From NCBI GenBank assembly GCA_019136545.1, contig JAGVUA010000075.1:41129-105128 (forward strand): a stretch of 64,000 bases of DNA, in the 5' to 3' direction. The stretch comes from Betaproteobacteria bacterium (GTDB lineage Bacteria; Pseudomonadota; Gammaproteobacteria; Burkholderiales; Rhodocyclaceae). Made by a program: the position numbers and the translations under genes. The notes below the pieces were generated by a model. That model had not been told where the DNA came from. It ran no database searches and saw nothing but the letters and a program-made list of their open reading frames with translations. Below are positions 39,217 to 47,797 of this stretch, piece by piece. Position 1 is the stretch's first letter. Each line of letters starts with the position of its first letter.

Positions 39217-39858
39217 TTACCGCGCATCCTTCCCGATCTTGTTCAGCAGTGCCTGGATCTCTTGTCGGCGCCCCTGGTCGGCCAGTTCCCGTCCCGGCCG
39301 GTCGGGTGCCTTGAGGGCCTTTTCCAGATAGCCGCGCGCCTCGGCAACGCGGTCCTGGTCGGCCAGATACTCGCCGTAAAAGAAGTTCGGGTCAATACCG
39401 GCGGGATTCAAGGCAAGCGACTTCTTGAAGAACTCCTCGGCGCGCTTCTTGTCGCCGAAGCCTATCGGCCATCCCGGTACCTTGGCGTACAGCGTTGCCA
39501 AACTGGTATAGGCCGAGCCGTTCAGCGCTCTCTCGTCGAGTTTCAGGCTTTCCTCGAGCAGGCGCTTGGCTTCCTTGGCCAAGCCGAGCGCGCCGCCGAG
39601 CGCGCCGCGTACGCCCGCCTCGCTCGAAACGACGATGCCTTCCCAAATGAGAGGCTCGGCCATGTTCGGGTTGGCGTCGGACAGCTTGTGCGCCTTGGCG
39701 GCAAGCTCGCGATAGAGATCGGCCTGCTGCTTTTCCGGTTGGCGATATTTGATCTCCGCCCACTGATCCTGGATCGGGCGGACCAGCTCGTCGCCGGCGG
39801 CGTGCACGACCGAAACGAGGCTGGTGAGAAGAGCGATGAGGAGCGAACGTGCGGGCAT
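39217..39858 (-). CDS. periplasmic TPR-repeat protein
   Basis: A 213-residue protein with a signal peptide (LLIALLTSLVSVVHAAGDE) and several TPR-like repeats (ESLKLDERALNGSAYTSLAT, FFKKSLALNPAGIDPNFFYG, AEARGYLEKALKAP). AAAGGAAA precedes the ATG at 39858. It lies between the SDR and the response regulator in the same run and might feed envelope information to the kinase (inference). No enzyme motif is visible. Confidence 0.85.
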   Translation of the reverse strand: MPARSLLIALLTSLVSVVHAAGDELVRPIQDQWAEIKYRQPEKQQADLYRELAAKAHKLSDANPNMAEPLIWEGIVVSSEAGVRGALGGALGLAKEAKRLLEESLKLDERALNGSAYTSLATLYAKVPGWPIGFGDKKRAEEFFKKSLALNPAGIDPNFFYGEYLADQDRVAEARGYLEKALKAPDRPGRELADQGRRQEIQALLNKIGKDAR

Positions 39859-39878
39859 GGCGTTTCCTTTGGCAGCGC

Positions 39879-40664
39879 TTATTGGGAGGAGGCGTGTTGT
39901 TTGATGGCGGCGAGCTTGCCGGCAAGCCCTCGGTCGATCAGTCCGGGCGCGAAGCCGTTGAGCCAGGCAAACAGTCGCTCGGGAAAGCCGATATGGCTTT
40001 CCGAACGGTCGTTGCGCAGGGTCGCGACGATGTGGGCGGCAACCGCCTCGGGCGAATCGCTGTGGCTCTTCAGGTATCGGTTGAGGGCGTTGACGGCGGG
40101 CGCGTTGAGCGCCGTGTCGATCGCACGCGGTGCCACATGCACCACCCGGATCAGCGAATCGGCGAGTTCCCGCCGCAATGCCTGGGAAAAGGCGCGCAGT
40201 CCGGCTTTGGTCGCCGAGTAAGCCGCGAAGCCGGCGAACGGAATGCTGCCGAAGGTCGAGCCGATGTTGACGATGGCGGCCTCCGGCTGCGCGCGCAGCC
40301 ATGGCAACAAAGCCTGCGTGAGCCTGATGGGCGATTCCAGGTTGATCGCCAATACTTTTTCGACGGGGGGCCAGCCCTGCTGCTCCAGCAGGCCGAAGCA
40401 GCCGATGCCGGCGTTGTTGATGAGCATGTTGACCCGGAAGTGCCGAGCCGCGGTGGCAGCCGCGGCAATGCCTTCGCCCCTGGCCAGGTCGGCCTGCAGG
40501 GTCGTGTAGTCCGTCCCGGGCGCAACCTTGATTTCCGCCAGCCGCTCGGCATTGCGGCCGGACAGCAATAGCGCCGCTCCCGTCGCCGACAGCTCGCCGG
40601 CCAGGGCCTGGCCAAGTCCGCCGGTGGCGCCGGTCAGCAAAATACGGGCATGATTCAGTTGCAT
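39879..40664 (-). CDS. short-chain dehydrogenase/reductase
   Basis: A 261-residue SDR. The NAD(P) motif is LLTGATGGLGQALAGEL; NNAG is in MLINNAGIGCFG; the catalytic Ser is in VNIGSTFGSIPF and the Tyr/Lys pair in YSATKAGLRAFSQAL. A membrane-associated C-terminal stretch (RLFAWLNGFAPGLIDRGL) is also present in SDRs acting on lipid-like substrates. It overlaps the upstream oxidase gene by ten bases, arguing for a shared pathway. Confidence 0.9.
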   Translation of the reverse strand: MQLNHARILLTGATGGLGQALAGELSATGAALLLSGRNAERLAEIKVAPGTDYTTLQADLARGEGIAAAATAARHFRVNMLINNAGIGCFGLLEQQGWPPVEKVLAINLESPIRLTQALLPWLRAQPEAAIVNIGSTFGSIPFAGFAAYSATKAGLRAFSQALRRELADSLIRVVHVAPRAIDTALNAPAVNALNRYLKSHSDSPEAVAAHIVATLRNDRSESHIGFPERLFAWLNGFAPGLIDRGLAGKLAAIKQHASSQ

Positions 40665-41320
40665 GCGGAACCTCCGGACATGGGCAGCGCGCGGAAAACG
40701 TCGCCGTACAGCTTGAAGAAAACCTGCGCCGCGCGCAGCACGTCGGCCTGGTCTTCCGGCGTCATGTGCTCCAGCAGCCGAGCCAGATGCTGGGTATGCG
40801 CCTGATCCAGGGTGCCGTGCGAGCGCAGATAGGAAAACGCGCCGTCGGGCAAGCCGAGCGCCTGCTGGATGCGATCGGCGGCCGTCAGCGCCAGTGCGAC
40901 GCTGGTGCCTTCCAGCACGAACACCATGCCGAAGAATCCGGCCGGGTTGCCGCGGTTGATCAGGTCATAGGCGTAGGCGACCATGACCTCGGCAGGCAGG
41001 TCGGGCCGGCTGGCGCGCACGGCCTCGGGATCGCCGCCAGCGGCGGCGATGTCGTTGAGAATCCATTCCTCGTGGCCAATTTCCTCCTCGATGTATTCGG
41101 CCACCGCCTTGCGCGCCCAGCCCAGCCGTTCCGGCAGGCGACCGCCCAGGCTCATCAGCAGCGGTGTGGTGTGGCGGACGTGGTGATAGGCCTGGCCGAG
41201 GAAGGCCAGGTAGCTGGCGCGGCTCACGCGGCCGGCAAGGCAATCGGCAATGATCGGCGCGGAGATCAGCTGGGCGCGGGATTCGGCGGTGGCCGCCTGG
41301 AGTTGCTCATAAAACGGCAT
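40655..41320 (-). CDS. haem-oxygenase-fold iron oxidase (TenA/UndA-like, iron-containing redox enzyme family)
   Basis: A 221-residue all-helical protein of the TenA/PqqC/UndA superfamily. Candidate metal ligands are present in the order seen in haem-oxygenase-like di-iron oxidases: Glu80 and His83 in EEEIGHEEWILND, Glu137 in VFVLEGTSVALA, then His168, Asp172 and His175 in SHGTLDQAHTQHL. Such proteins include UndA (fatty acid to terminal alkene) and N-oxygenases. Thiamine salvage is unlikely because no thi gene is near and the partners act on acyl groups. It overlaps the ligase gene by 14 bases. The reaction is unknown. Confidence 0.8.
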   Translation of the reverse strand: MPFYEQLQAATAESRAQLISAPIIADCLAGRVSRASYLAFLGQAYHHVRHTTPLLMSLGGRLPERLGWARKAVAEYIEEEIGHEEWILNDIAAAGGDPEAVRASRPDLPAEVMVAYAYDLINRGNPAGFFGMVFVLEGTSVALALTAADRIQQALGLPDGAFSYLRSHGTLDQAHTQHLARLLEHMTPEDQADVLRAAQVFFKLYGDVFRALPMSGGSACN

Positions 41321-42800
41321 CTTGGGCTTCCTCACAGGAATACAGGGCCGCGATGAGCGCGGCATGACGGTCGATGATGGCCGAACGCACCGGACGTCCA
41401 TTGCCGGTGGCCAGGCCGTTGGCCGGCGTGAACGGCTCGACGAGCAGGCGATGCGCCACGCGTGCGTAGTCGGGCAGTGTCTGGTTGGCGGCCAGCAGGG
41501 CCGCGTCGATATCGGCCACGCGCGCCCAGGGCGCCGGCACGACGATCGCGGCCGGCGCCGGACGGCCGTCGCCCACCACCAGGGCCTGGACGATCGCGGG
41601 CTGCGCCAGCAGGGCGGCCTCGATCCATTCGGGCGCGAGATTGCGGCCGTAGGAGGTGATCAGCAGGTGCTTGCGCCGACCGGTGAGATGCAGATGGCCG
41701 CGCGCATCGACTTCGCCAAGATCTCCCGTCGGAAATTCGGCATCCGTATTGACGGCCCCGCCGACATAGCCGAGAAAGGCCGGCGTGCGGACCATCACCT
41801 CGTTTCCTTCGATGCGAACTTTCGCGTGATCCAGCGGACGACCCACGTCGTCGTCACTGCCGGCGTCGTCGCCCGGCTGGTTCAAGGTCACGACCGAGCC
41901 GCACTCGGTCAGTCCGTATCCCTGATAGGCCGGAATGCCCCGCTGGCGCGCCATGCGCACCAATTCGGGGGCGACGCGCGCGCCGCCCACGGCGACGAAG
42001 CGCAGCCTGTCCGGCGCTCGGCATTCCGCGCCGGCAAGCGATATCGTCCAGGCCTTCAGCAGCTCCGGCACCAGAATGGCGCTGCTGGCCCTGCTGGCCC
42101 GAACGGCGACGTCCAGCGTCATGGCGTCGAAGCCGGCCATGCCGCGCCAGCCGAGCTCGGCGAGCGCAGGCAGATGGACCGACATCCCGCGCAACAGCGG
42201 CGCGTAAAGCCCCGCGACGTTTTCGAGCAGCAGCGACAGCGGCAATACGGCCAGGTGGCGCTCGAGCGGCAGGTCGCGCAGCCGCCGGCACACGGCCTGC
42301 GCGGTTGCGCGCAGGCCGCGGGCGTCGAGACAAACGCCCTTGGGCGCACCGGTGCTGCCCGAGGTGAAGGAAATCTTGGCCGTGCCGGCAGGCAAACCGG
42401 CCGGTGGCACGACGCGTCGCATCCAGGCCAAGCCTTGCCAGGCGCCGGTGATGGCGAATTGCAGATCGAGGGCGCCGATGCGCTCGGGCTGGTCGGTGAC
42501 GATCGTGTCGGCCGCCGCCTGCTCGATCGCATGGCGCAATTGCGCGGGGCTGAAAAATCCGGGCAACGGCAGGTGCGCGATGCCGGCGTCCTGCGCGGCG
42601 AGGTCGATCATGGCCCAAGCGGGTCCGTTGTCGGCCAGGACGCCAAGCACCCGGCATGTGCCCAGGCGCGCGCCGAGCGCGTCGAGTTCGGTGCCGACAT
42701 CCTCCGCCAGCCAGGCCCGGTCGCTACCCACGAACATGGGCAGGCCCCGGGAATTTCCGGACAGACCGGACACAAAATCCCGCCAGCGAAAGTCAGTCAT
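41307..42800 (-). CDS. AMP-binding acyl-CoA/acyl-acid ligase-like enzyme
   Basis: A 497-residue ANL-superfamily protein from the ATG at 42800. Motifs: SFTSGSTGAPKG (P-loop), YGLTECG, TGDLGEVDARGHLHLTGRRK and the linker into the small C-terminal domain. It is shorter than full acyl-CoA synthetases. At the A10 position, where long-chain synthetases read NGLLT...K, this protein reads NGLATGNGRPVR, so the usual catalytic Lys appears to be Arg. It may activate a fatty acid for the neighbouring enzymes. The ATG overlaps the upstream gene's stop by eight bases. Confidence 0.85.
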   Translation of the reverse strand: MTDFRWRDFVSGLSGNSRGLPMFVGSDRAWLAEDVGTELDALGARLGTCRVLGVLADNGPAWAMIDLAAQDAGIAHLPLPGFFSPAQLRHAIEQAAADTIVTDQPERIGALDLQFAITGAWQGLAWMRRVVPPAGLPAGTAKISFTSGSTGAPKGVCLDARGLRATAQAVCRRLRDLPLERHLAVLPLSLLLENVAGLYAPLLRGMSVHLPALAELGWRGMAGFDAMTLDVAVRASRASSAILVPELLKAWTISLAGAECRAPDRLRFVAVGGARVAPELVRMARQRGIPAYQGYGLTECGSVVTLNQPGDDAGSDDDVGRPLDHAKVRIEGNEVMVRTPAFLGYVGGAVNTDAEFPTGDLGEVDARGHLHLTGRRKHLLITSYGRNLAPEWIEAALLAQPAIVQALVVGDGRPAPAAIVVPAPWARVADIDAALLAANQTLPDYARVAHRLLVEPFTPANGLATGNGRPVRSAIIDRHAALIAALYSCEEAQDAVL

Positions 42801-42811
42801 GGCGGCGCGCC
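42789..42811 (-). repeat. dispersed 23-bp motif, overlap copy
   Basis: Minus orientation, with core AAAGTCAGTCATGGCGGC. It spans the junction where the GNAT stop (42793-42795) and ligase start (42798-42800) overlap. Confidence 0.6.
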
Positions 42812-43398
42812 GATTTCTCCAGGGCCAGGCGGATGCGGCCGGCCACCACCACCGGCGCGTTGTCGTAGTAACGACCCCAGGCACCGGCCCGGGCGCCCAG
42901 GCGCTCGGGATCGGCGGGGGCCAGCGCCAGCGGCGCCAGCCCCAGCTTGCGGAAGATGCCGATCAACTCCCGCGTCGCGGTGAACACCACCCATTCGTAA
43001 CCGAGACGGTCAAGATGACGCGACAGCGCCAGGATCACATCGACGCTGGCGCCGGCGCGGGCGGCGGCCAGATTGCCCACTTCGACGATCCGCGAGCGTT
43101 CGACCGGATGTCCGGCCAGCTTGGCCACGGCGGTTTCGACCGGGGCGTCGAGATAGCTTTCGAGGAACAGCGGCGCATCGGCGGCGCAGCGCCAGCCGGC
43201 GGCGGCGACGATGCGGTCGTCGCGTTCCAGCGCCATCAGATTGGGAGCGAAACAGGTGAGCTCGGCATCGAACCGCGATTTGAACGTGGCGCGGACGAAT
43301 TCCTCGACCTCGTCGCGGCGGTGCGAGCCGATCACGGTATGCCGGACAAAAAGCGCGTCCTTCCTCAAGCGAAGCATGTTCCGCAAGGCGCCAGGCAT
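42793..43398 (-). CDS. thermostable-hemolysin-family protein (GNAT-fold acyltransferase-like)
   Basis: A 201-residue protein of the T_hemolysin family (name from Vibrio delta-VPH). Family segments are RIVEVGNLAAARAG, WVVFTATRELIGIFRKLGL and the C-terminal WGRYYDNAPVVVAGRI. The fold belongs with GNAT acetyltransferases and is close to N-acyl-amino-acid and autoinducer synthases, so an acyl-transfer role is more likely than haemolysis. It has no signal peptide. It is the first gene of the seven-gene run and begins 50 bases from a PmrA/QseB-type box. CGGAG precedes the ATG at 43398; an ATG at 43377 is an alternative. Confidence 0.85.
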   Translation of the reverse strand: MPGALRNMLRLRKDALFVRHTVIGSHRRDEVEEFVRATFKSRFDAELTCFAPNLMALERDDRIVAAAGWRCAADAPLFLESYLDAPVETAVAKLAGHPVERSRIVEVGNLAAARAGASVDVILALSRHLDRLGYEWVVFTATRELIGIFRKLGLAPLALAPADPERLGARAGAWGRYYDNAPVVVAGRIRLALEKSARRHD

Positions 43399-43447
43399 GA
43401 TTTCACGAACTCCGACGATGACATGGCGCTAAGCCTAGCGGCGGCGG

Positions 43448-43464
43448 ATTAACCGAAACTTAAT
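43448..43464 (-). promoter_or_regulatory. PmrA/QseB-type box upstream of the seven-gene operon
   Basis: Plus-strand reading ATTAAC-CGAAA-CTTAAT: two TTAA half-sites at the 7-base spacing of PmrA/QseB boxes (YTTAAK-N5-YTTAAK). On the minus strand, ten bases after the second half-site comes TAGGCT (43437-43432), a weak -10 that keeps its T, A and final T. This is upstream of the operon that encodes the regulator itself. Confidence 0.65.
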
Positions 43465-43624
43465 GGTCGCGATGGCGGCAGCCGGCGGCCCGGTGCCGGG
43501 CAGATGTCCCGATAGCGGGCAAGACGGGTTGGCCGGACGGAGATGTGTTGGGGGCCGCGCGAATTCGCGCATAATGCGCGGGGTCAACCCTTGCCTTGAA
43601 CCCTTGCCGCCTGAGTCGAGCGGG

Positions 43625-43641
43625 TTTAAGGTGGCCTTAAG
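43625..43641 (+). promoter_or_regulatory. PmrA/QseB-type box upstream of the LTA-synthase-like operon
   Basis: TTTAAG-GTGGC-CTTAAG, a full match to the YTTAAK-N5-YTTAAK direct repeat. Ten bases on lies TATCGT (43652-43657), a -10 with four of six consensus bases and the same ten-base spacing as on the opposite side. The start site would then fall near 43664. Confidence 0.7.
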
Positions 43642-43705
43642 GATGGCGCTTTATCGTGATGCACCTCATCTTGAGTCCCCAGCCCACCCACCGGCGTTCG
43701 ATACC

Positions 43706-45760
43706 GTGCCAGACAGTCAGGACAACAGGCTAATCCGCACGCGCGACCATCTGGCCTTCACCGTGCTGGCCCTGCTGGTCCTGGTGGTGGCGCTGAGCGG
43801 CCTGCGCGTCGGTCTTTTGGCTTACAACAGCGAGCAACTGGACGGGACGCCGATCGCCGCCATCGGCGAGGCATTCATCAACGGCCTCCGCTTCGATCTG
43901 CGCCTGGCCGCCCTCGGCTGCGTGCCGTTGTTGCTGGCGTTGCTCAGCCAGCGGGCAATGGCGGCCCGGAGGGCGATGCGCGGCTGGCTGTCGCTGTTCG
44001 CCGGGGTGATTCTGCTGCTCGGCATCATCGAACTGGATTTCTATCGCGAGTTCAATCAGCGGCTCAACAGCCTGGTGTTCCAGTATCTCCGGGAGGATCC
44101 GCGCACGGTGGCGAGCATGATCTGGCACGGGTTTCCCGTGCTGCGCCACTTGTTCGTCTGGGCGATTGCCCTCGGATTGACGGTTTGGCTGTTCCGGCGC
44201 ATCGACATCGCCACCCGCGGCGTTCCCGCGCCGGGTGCGGGCGGCACTGCCTCAGGCGCCTCAAGTGGCTGGCGGCGGATGGCGGCGCTGGCGCTCTCCC
44301 TGCTGCTGGCGGTGTTTGCCATTCGCGGCACCTTGCGGCAGGGGCCGCCGCTGCGCTGGGGCGATGCTTTCACGACAACGTCGGTGTTTGCCAACCAACT
44401 GGGCTTGAACGCCACCCTGTCGCTGGCGGCGGCGGCGAGCACCCAGTTTTCCGATCATCGCGACAACGTCTGGCGCGCGACCATGGCGCGTGACGATGCG
44501 CTCGCCACCGTGCGCACCATGCTGTTGACGCCGGCCGATCGGTTGGTCGATGCCGACAGTGCGGCCGTGCGCCGGGATTACCTGCCTCCGGCCGACAAGG
44601 TGCTGCCGATCCGCAATGTGGTCGTCATCATGATGGAAAGCTTCGCCGCGCACTCGGTGGGCGTGCTGGGCGGCACGCCGGAGATCACGCCGAATTTCGA
44701 CAGGCTGGCCAGTGAAGGATTGTTGTTCAGCCGCTTCTTTTCCAACGGCACCCATACCCATCAGGGCATGTTCGCCACCATGGGGTGCTTTCCGAACCTG
44801 CCCGGTTTCGAGTACCTGATGCAAACGCCGGAAGGCAGCCATGATTTTTCCGGCCTGCCGCAGCTGCTCAACAGCCGGGGTTTCGACAACCTGTACGTCT
44901 ATAACGGCGATTTTGCCTGGGACAACCAGTCGGGCTTTTTCGGCCGTCAGGGCATGAGCCACTTCATCGGCCGCTTCGACTTCAAGAATCCGATCGTCTT
45001 CGATCCTACCTGGGGCGTTTCCGACCAGGACATGTTCGATCGGGCGGCCGAGGAACTGGTGCGCAAATCGGCGGGGCCGCCTTTCTACGCGCTGTTGCAG
45101 ACGCTGTCCAACCATACGCCCTATCCCTTGCCGGAAAAACTGCCCGTGGCGCCGGTGACGGGTCACGGCGTGCTGGATCAGCACCTGACGGCGATGCGCT
45201 ATTCCGACTGGGCCCTTGGCCGCTTCTTCGACCGGATCCGGCGCGAACCCTTCTTCAAGCAGACCCTTTTCGTCATCGTCGGCGATCACGGCTTTGCCAA
45301 TGCCTCGCAACTCACGGAAATGAATCTCGTGCGGTTCCACGTGCCGCTGCTGTTGATCGGCCCCGGCGTCCAGGAAAAGTTCGGTCGCGTCAGCGACACG
45401 GTGGGCACCCAGGTCGACGTCGTGCCGACCATCATGGGCCGGTTCGGCGGGGCGCTGCGCCATCAATGTTGGGGGCGGGACTTGCTCAATCTTCCGGCGA
45501 ACGACAAAGGGATGGGCGTGATCAAGCCGTCGGGGGGAGGGCAACTGGTCGCCATCGTTGCCGACGACCAGGTGCTGGTCGAATCGCGAACCATGGCGCC
45601 CAAGCTTTACACCTATCGTTTCGGAAACGATCCCGCCGCCACCGAAGCGGCGGCCGGGTCGGACGTAAGCCTTCTCAGGAAGCGGCTCGAGGCGTTCCTG
45701 CAGACTGCGACGGCGAGCCTGCAGGAAAATTCCACGGGCGCCGTGGCTGCCAAACGATGA
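43706..45760 (+). CDS. LTA-synthase-family sulfatase-fold membrane protein
   Basis: A 684-residue inner-membrane enzyme from the GTG at 43706. About five helices precede a periplasmic sulfatase-fold domain with VVIMMESFAAHSVG (metal Glu), GTHTHQGMFATMGC (candidate Thr nucleophile) and FVIVGDHGFAN (metal Asp/His). Relatives transfer phosphoglycerol or phosphoethanolamine; in a Gram-negative the target is likely a glucan or lipid. An ATG at 43643 would add 21 residues, but it lies one base after the PmrA-type box, upstream of the expected transcript start, and its codons look non-coding. Its stop overlaps the next start. Confidence 0.85.
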   Translation: MPDSQDNRLIRTRDHLAFTVLALLVLVVALSGLRVGLLAYNSEQLDGTPIAAIGEAFINGLRFDLRLAALGCVPLLLALLSQRAMAARRAMRGWLSLFAGVILLLGIIELDFYREFNQRLNSLVFQYLREDPRTVASMIWHGFPVLRHLFVWAIALGLTVWLFRRIDIATRGVPAPGAGGTASGASSGWRRMAALALSLLLAVFAIRGTLRQGPPLRWGDAFTTTSVFANQLGLNATLSLAAAASTQFSDHRDNVWRATMARDDALATVRTMLLTPADRLVDADSAAVRRDYLPPADKVLPIRNVVVIMMESFAAHSVGVLGGTPEITPNFDRLASEGLLFSRFFSNGTHTHQGMFATMGCFPNLPGFEYLMQTPEGSHDFSGLPQLLNSRGFDNLYVYNGDFAWDNQSGFFGRQGMSHFIGRFDFKNPIVFDPTWGVSDQDMFDRAAEELVRKSAGPPFYALLQTLSNHTPYPLPEKLPVAPVTGHGVLDQHLTAMRYSDWALGRFFDRIRREPFFKQTLFVIVGDHGFANASQLTEMNLVRFHVPLLLIGPGVQEKFGRVSDTVGTQVDVVPTIMGRFGGALRHQCWGRDLLNLPANDKGMGVIKPSGGGQLVAIVADDQVLVESRTMAPKLYTYRFGNDPAATEAAAGSDVSLLRKRLEAFLQTATASLQENSTGAVAAKR

Positions 45761-47685
45761 GGGTGTGGGCCGACGGGACGCGCCGGGCGCCGGTCTTGCC
45801 GCGTAATTTCGGATGGTTCGCCGCCCTGTCCTGGGCGCACATGCTCGTCGTGACCTCGGCTTACCTGAGCAATAGCGAGTCATCGTTCGGGTTCAACGGC
45901 ACCACATTGTTTCAAGGTCTCGTATGGCTGACGTACAGCGTGGTCTATCTGATGCCCGCGCTGCTGTTGACCTGGCTGACATGCTTGTGGTCGCGGCGGC
46001 CGCCGTGGCTCGTGCCGTCGGTCGCGGTGCTGACGACGGCCGTATGCATGATCTTCATCCGCGCCGACAGCGCGATCTTCGATTTGTACCGGTTCCATTT
46101 CAACGGTTTCGTCCTGAATCTGCTGATTACGCCGGGGGGGATCGACTCCCTAGGCGGCGATGGCGGCACCTACCGCTCGGTGGCGCTGATTGCCGCCGGC
46201 CATTTCCTATCCCAGGCACTGATGTGGCCGTTGAGCGGATGGATTGCGAAAACGACGACGATGCGCCTCAAGTGGCGCCAAGCATTGGTCGTCCTGCTGG
46301 TGGCAATGGCCGGCGAGCGGGTCATGTTCGGCCTCGCCGACCTGTCGAACGACGGACAGGTTCTCGACGCGGCGCGCACTTACCCCTATTACGGACGAAC
46401 CACTTTTCGGGCCGTGGCGGCAAAGTTCGGCCTGAATCCGGTTTCCCGCTCCGAAGGTCCGGCGCCGGAGGTTGCGGGAGGCCGCGTGCATTATCCGCTG
46501 GCCGAGGTGGCGTTCTCGCCCGTCGTCAATCCGCCCAATGTCGTGATTTTCGCGGTGGAGTCGCTGCGCTGGGATCGCCTGACCGAAACCATCATGCCGA
46601 ATGTCTGGCGCCTGGCCCAGCGCGGTCAGCATTTCGAACGGCACTATTCGAGCGGCAATGGCACGCGCGAAGGCCTCTTCGGCCTGTTCTACGGCCTCTA
46701 TGGTTCGTACTGGCAGAGCTTCCTGCATGCCCAGCGCAGCCCGTTGTTGATGGACCGGTTTCAGGACCTCGGCTACCAGTTCGACTTGCGGACCAGCGCC
46801 CGGTTTTCCTATCCCGAATTCGACAGGACGATCTTCGCGAAGATTCCGGCCAGCGCGCTGCACGAGATCGATGCACCGGTGGAGCCTTGGGAGAAGGATC
46901 GCGACAATGCCACGGCCTTGATTCAGGCCTTGCGCACGCGGGACCGCCAGCGTCCCTTCATGAGCTTCTTCTTCATGGAATCGACGCACGCCCGCTATTC
47001 TTTTCCGGAAGAGGCCGTCATCGCCCGCCCTTATCTTGAAAACGTCGACTACACGCGCATGAGCCGGCAAGAGCTGGCGCCGAGTATCGGTTCGCTGCTG
47101 AATCGCTACACCAATGCGTCTCACTGGGTTGACGCGCAAATCGGCCGCGTTCTCGACGAAATCGAACGCCAGGGCCTGCTCGACAACACCATCATCGTCA
47201 TTACCGGCGACCACGGCGAGGAGTTCATGGAAAAGGGCGCCTGGGGCCATAACTCCAGTTTCGTCGAGGAGCAGATCCATACGCCGCTCGTGACCTGGCT
47301 GCCCGGCGTGCCGCATCGCGTTGTCCGGACGCCGACCATCCATGTCGATATCGGCACCACCGTGCTGCAAGCGCTCGGCGCGCCCCGGGAGGCGGGAAAC
47401 TACTCCTTGGGCCGAAACCTGCTGGATGATTCGCCACGTCCCTTCGTGGTGAGCAGCGACTGGCACAGCATCGCCGTGATTTCGGCCGACATGAAGTACC
47501 GCATCGCGTATACCAATCGCGGCAACGATCATTGGCGTCCGACGACTCCCGAAGATGTTCCCTTCGAATCTGCCGAGGAAGCGGGCGTGCTCAACCGGGA
47601 GCGACAGCAGATCGTGCTCGATGCCATCGCCGATTGCTCGCGCTTCGCGGCCAACGACAAGCGGCGCAGGCGCACGCGCGCCTAA
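45757..47685 (+). CDS. PbgA/YejM-like membrane sulfatase-fold protein (DUF3413)
   Basis: A 642-residue protein: five N-terminal helices with the DUF3413-type pattern (RNFGWFAALSWAHMLVVTSAYL, FNGFVLNLLITPGGIDSLGG) and a periplasmic sulfatase domain (VVIFAVESLRWD, SGNGTREGLFGLFYGLYGS, VITGDHGEEFMEKGAWGHN). In enterobacteria PbgA/YejM senses periplasmic LPS and controls LpxC turnover through LapB. Unlike E. coli YejM, the metal-site residues here look complete. The start overlaps the LTA-synthase-like stop (ATGA). The next gene is msbA. Confidence 0.88.
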   Translation: MRVWADGTRRAPVLPRNFGWFAALSWAHMLVVTSAYLSNSESSFGFNGTTLFQGLVWLTYSVVYLMPALLLTWLTCLWSRRPPWLVPSVAVLTTAVCMIFIRADSAIFDLYRFHFNGFVLNLLITPGGIDSLGGDGGTYRSVALIAAGHFLSQALMWPLSGWIAKTTTMRLKWRQALVVLLVAMAGERVMFGLADLSNDGQVLDAARTYPYYGRTTFRAVAAKFGLNPVSRSEGPAPEVAGGRVHYPLAEVAFSPVVNPPNVVIFAVESLRWDRLTETIMPNVWRLAQRGQHFERHYSSGNGTREGLFGLFYGLYGSYWQSFLHAQRSPLLMDRFQDLGYQFDLRTSARFSYPEFDRTIFAKIPASALHEIDAPVEPWEKDRDNATALIQALRTRDRQRPFMSFFFMESTHARYSFPEEAVIARPYLENVDYTRMSRQELAPSIGSLLNRYTNASHWVDAQIGRVLDEIERQGLLDNTIIVITGDHGEEFMEKGAWGHNSSFVEEQIHTPLVTWLPGVPHRVVRTPTIHVDIGTTVLQALGAPREAGNYSLGRNLLDDSPRPFVVSSDWHSIAVISADMKYRIAYTNRGNDHWRPTTPEDVPFESAEEAGVLNRERQQIVLDAIADCSRFAANDKRRRRTRA

Positions 47686-47797
47686 AGCGGGCGCGTGAGT
47701 TCCCGGCCGGCAAGGCGCGCGGGGTTTTCTTCGCGGCTTTGCGGGCATTTTCGGGCATACTGGCGCCGGTAAGCGATCCGATCCGACGATTTTCCCG

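Noticed and set aside
40655-41320. Thiaminase II (TenA) assignment
   Set aside because: No thiamine genes nearby, and metal-ligand residues of iron oxidases are present instead.
42793-43398. Haemolysin/toxin role for the first cassette gene
   Set aside because: The family name is historical; there is no signal peptide and the pattern is that of GNAT-like transferases.
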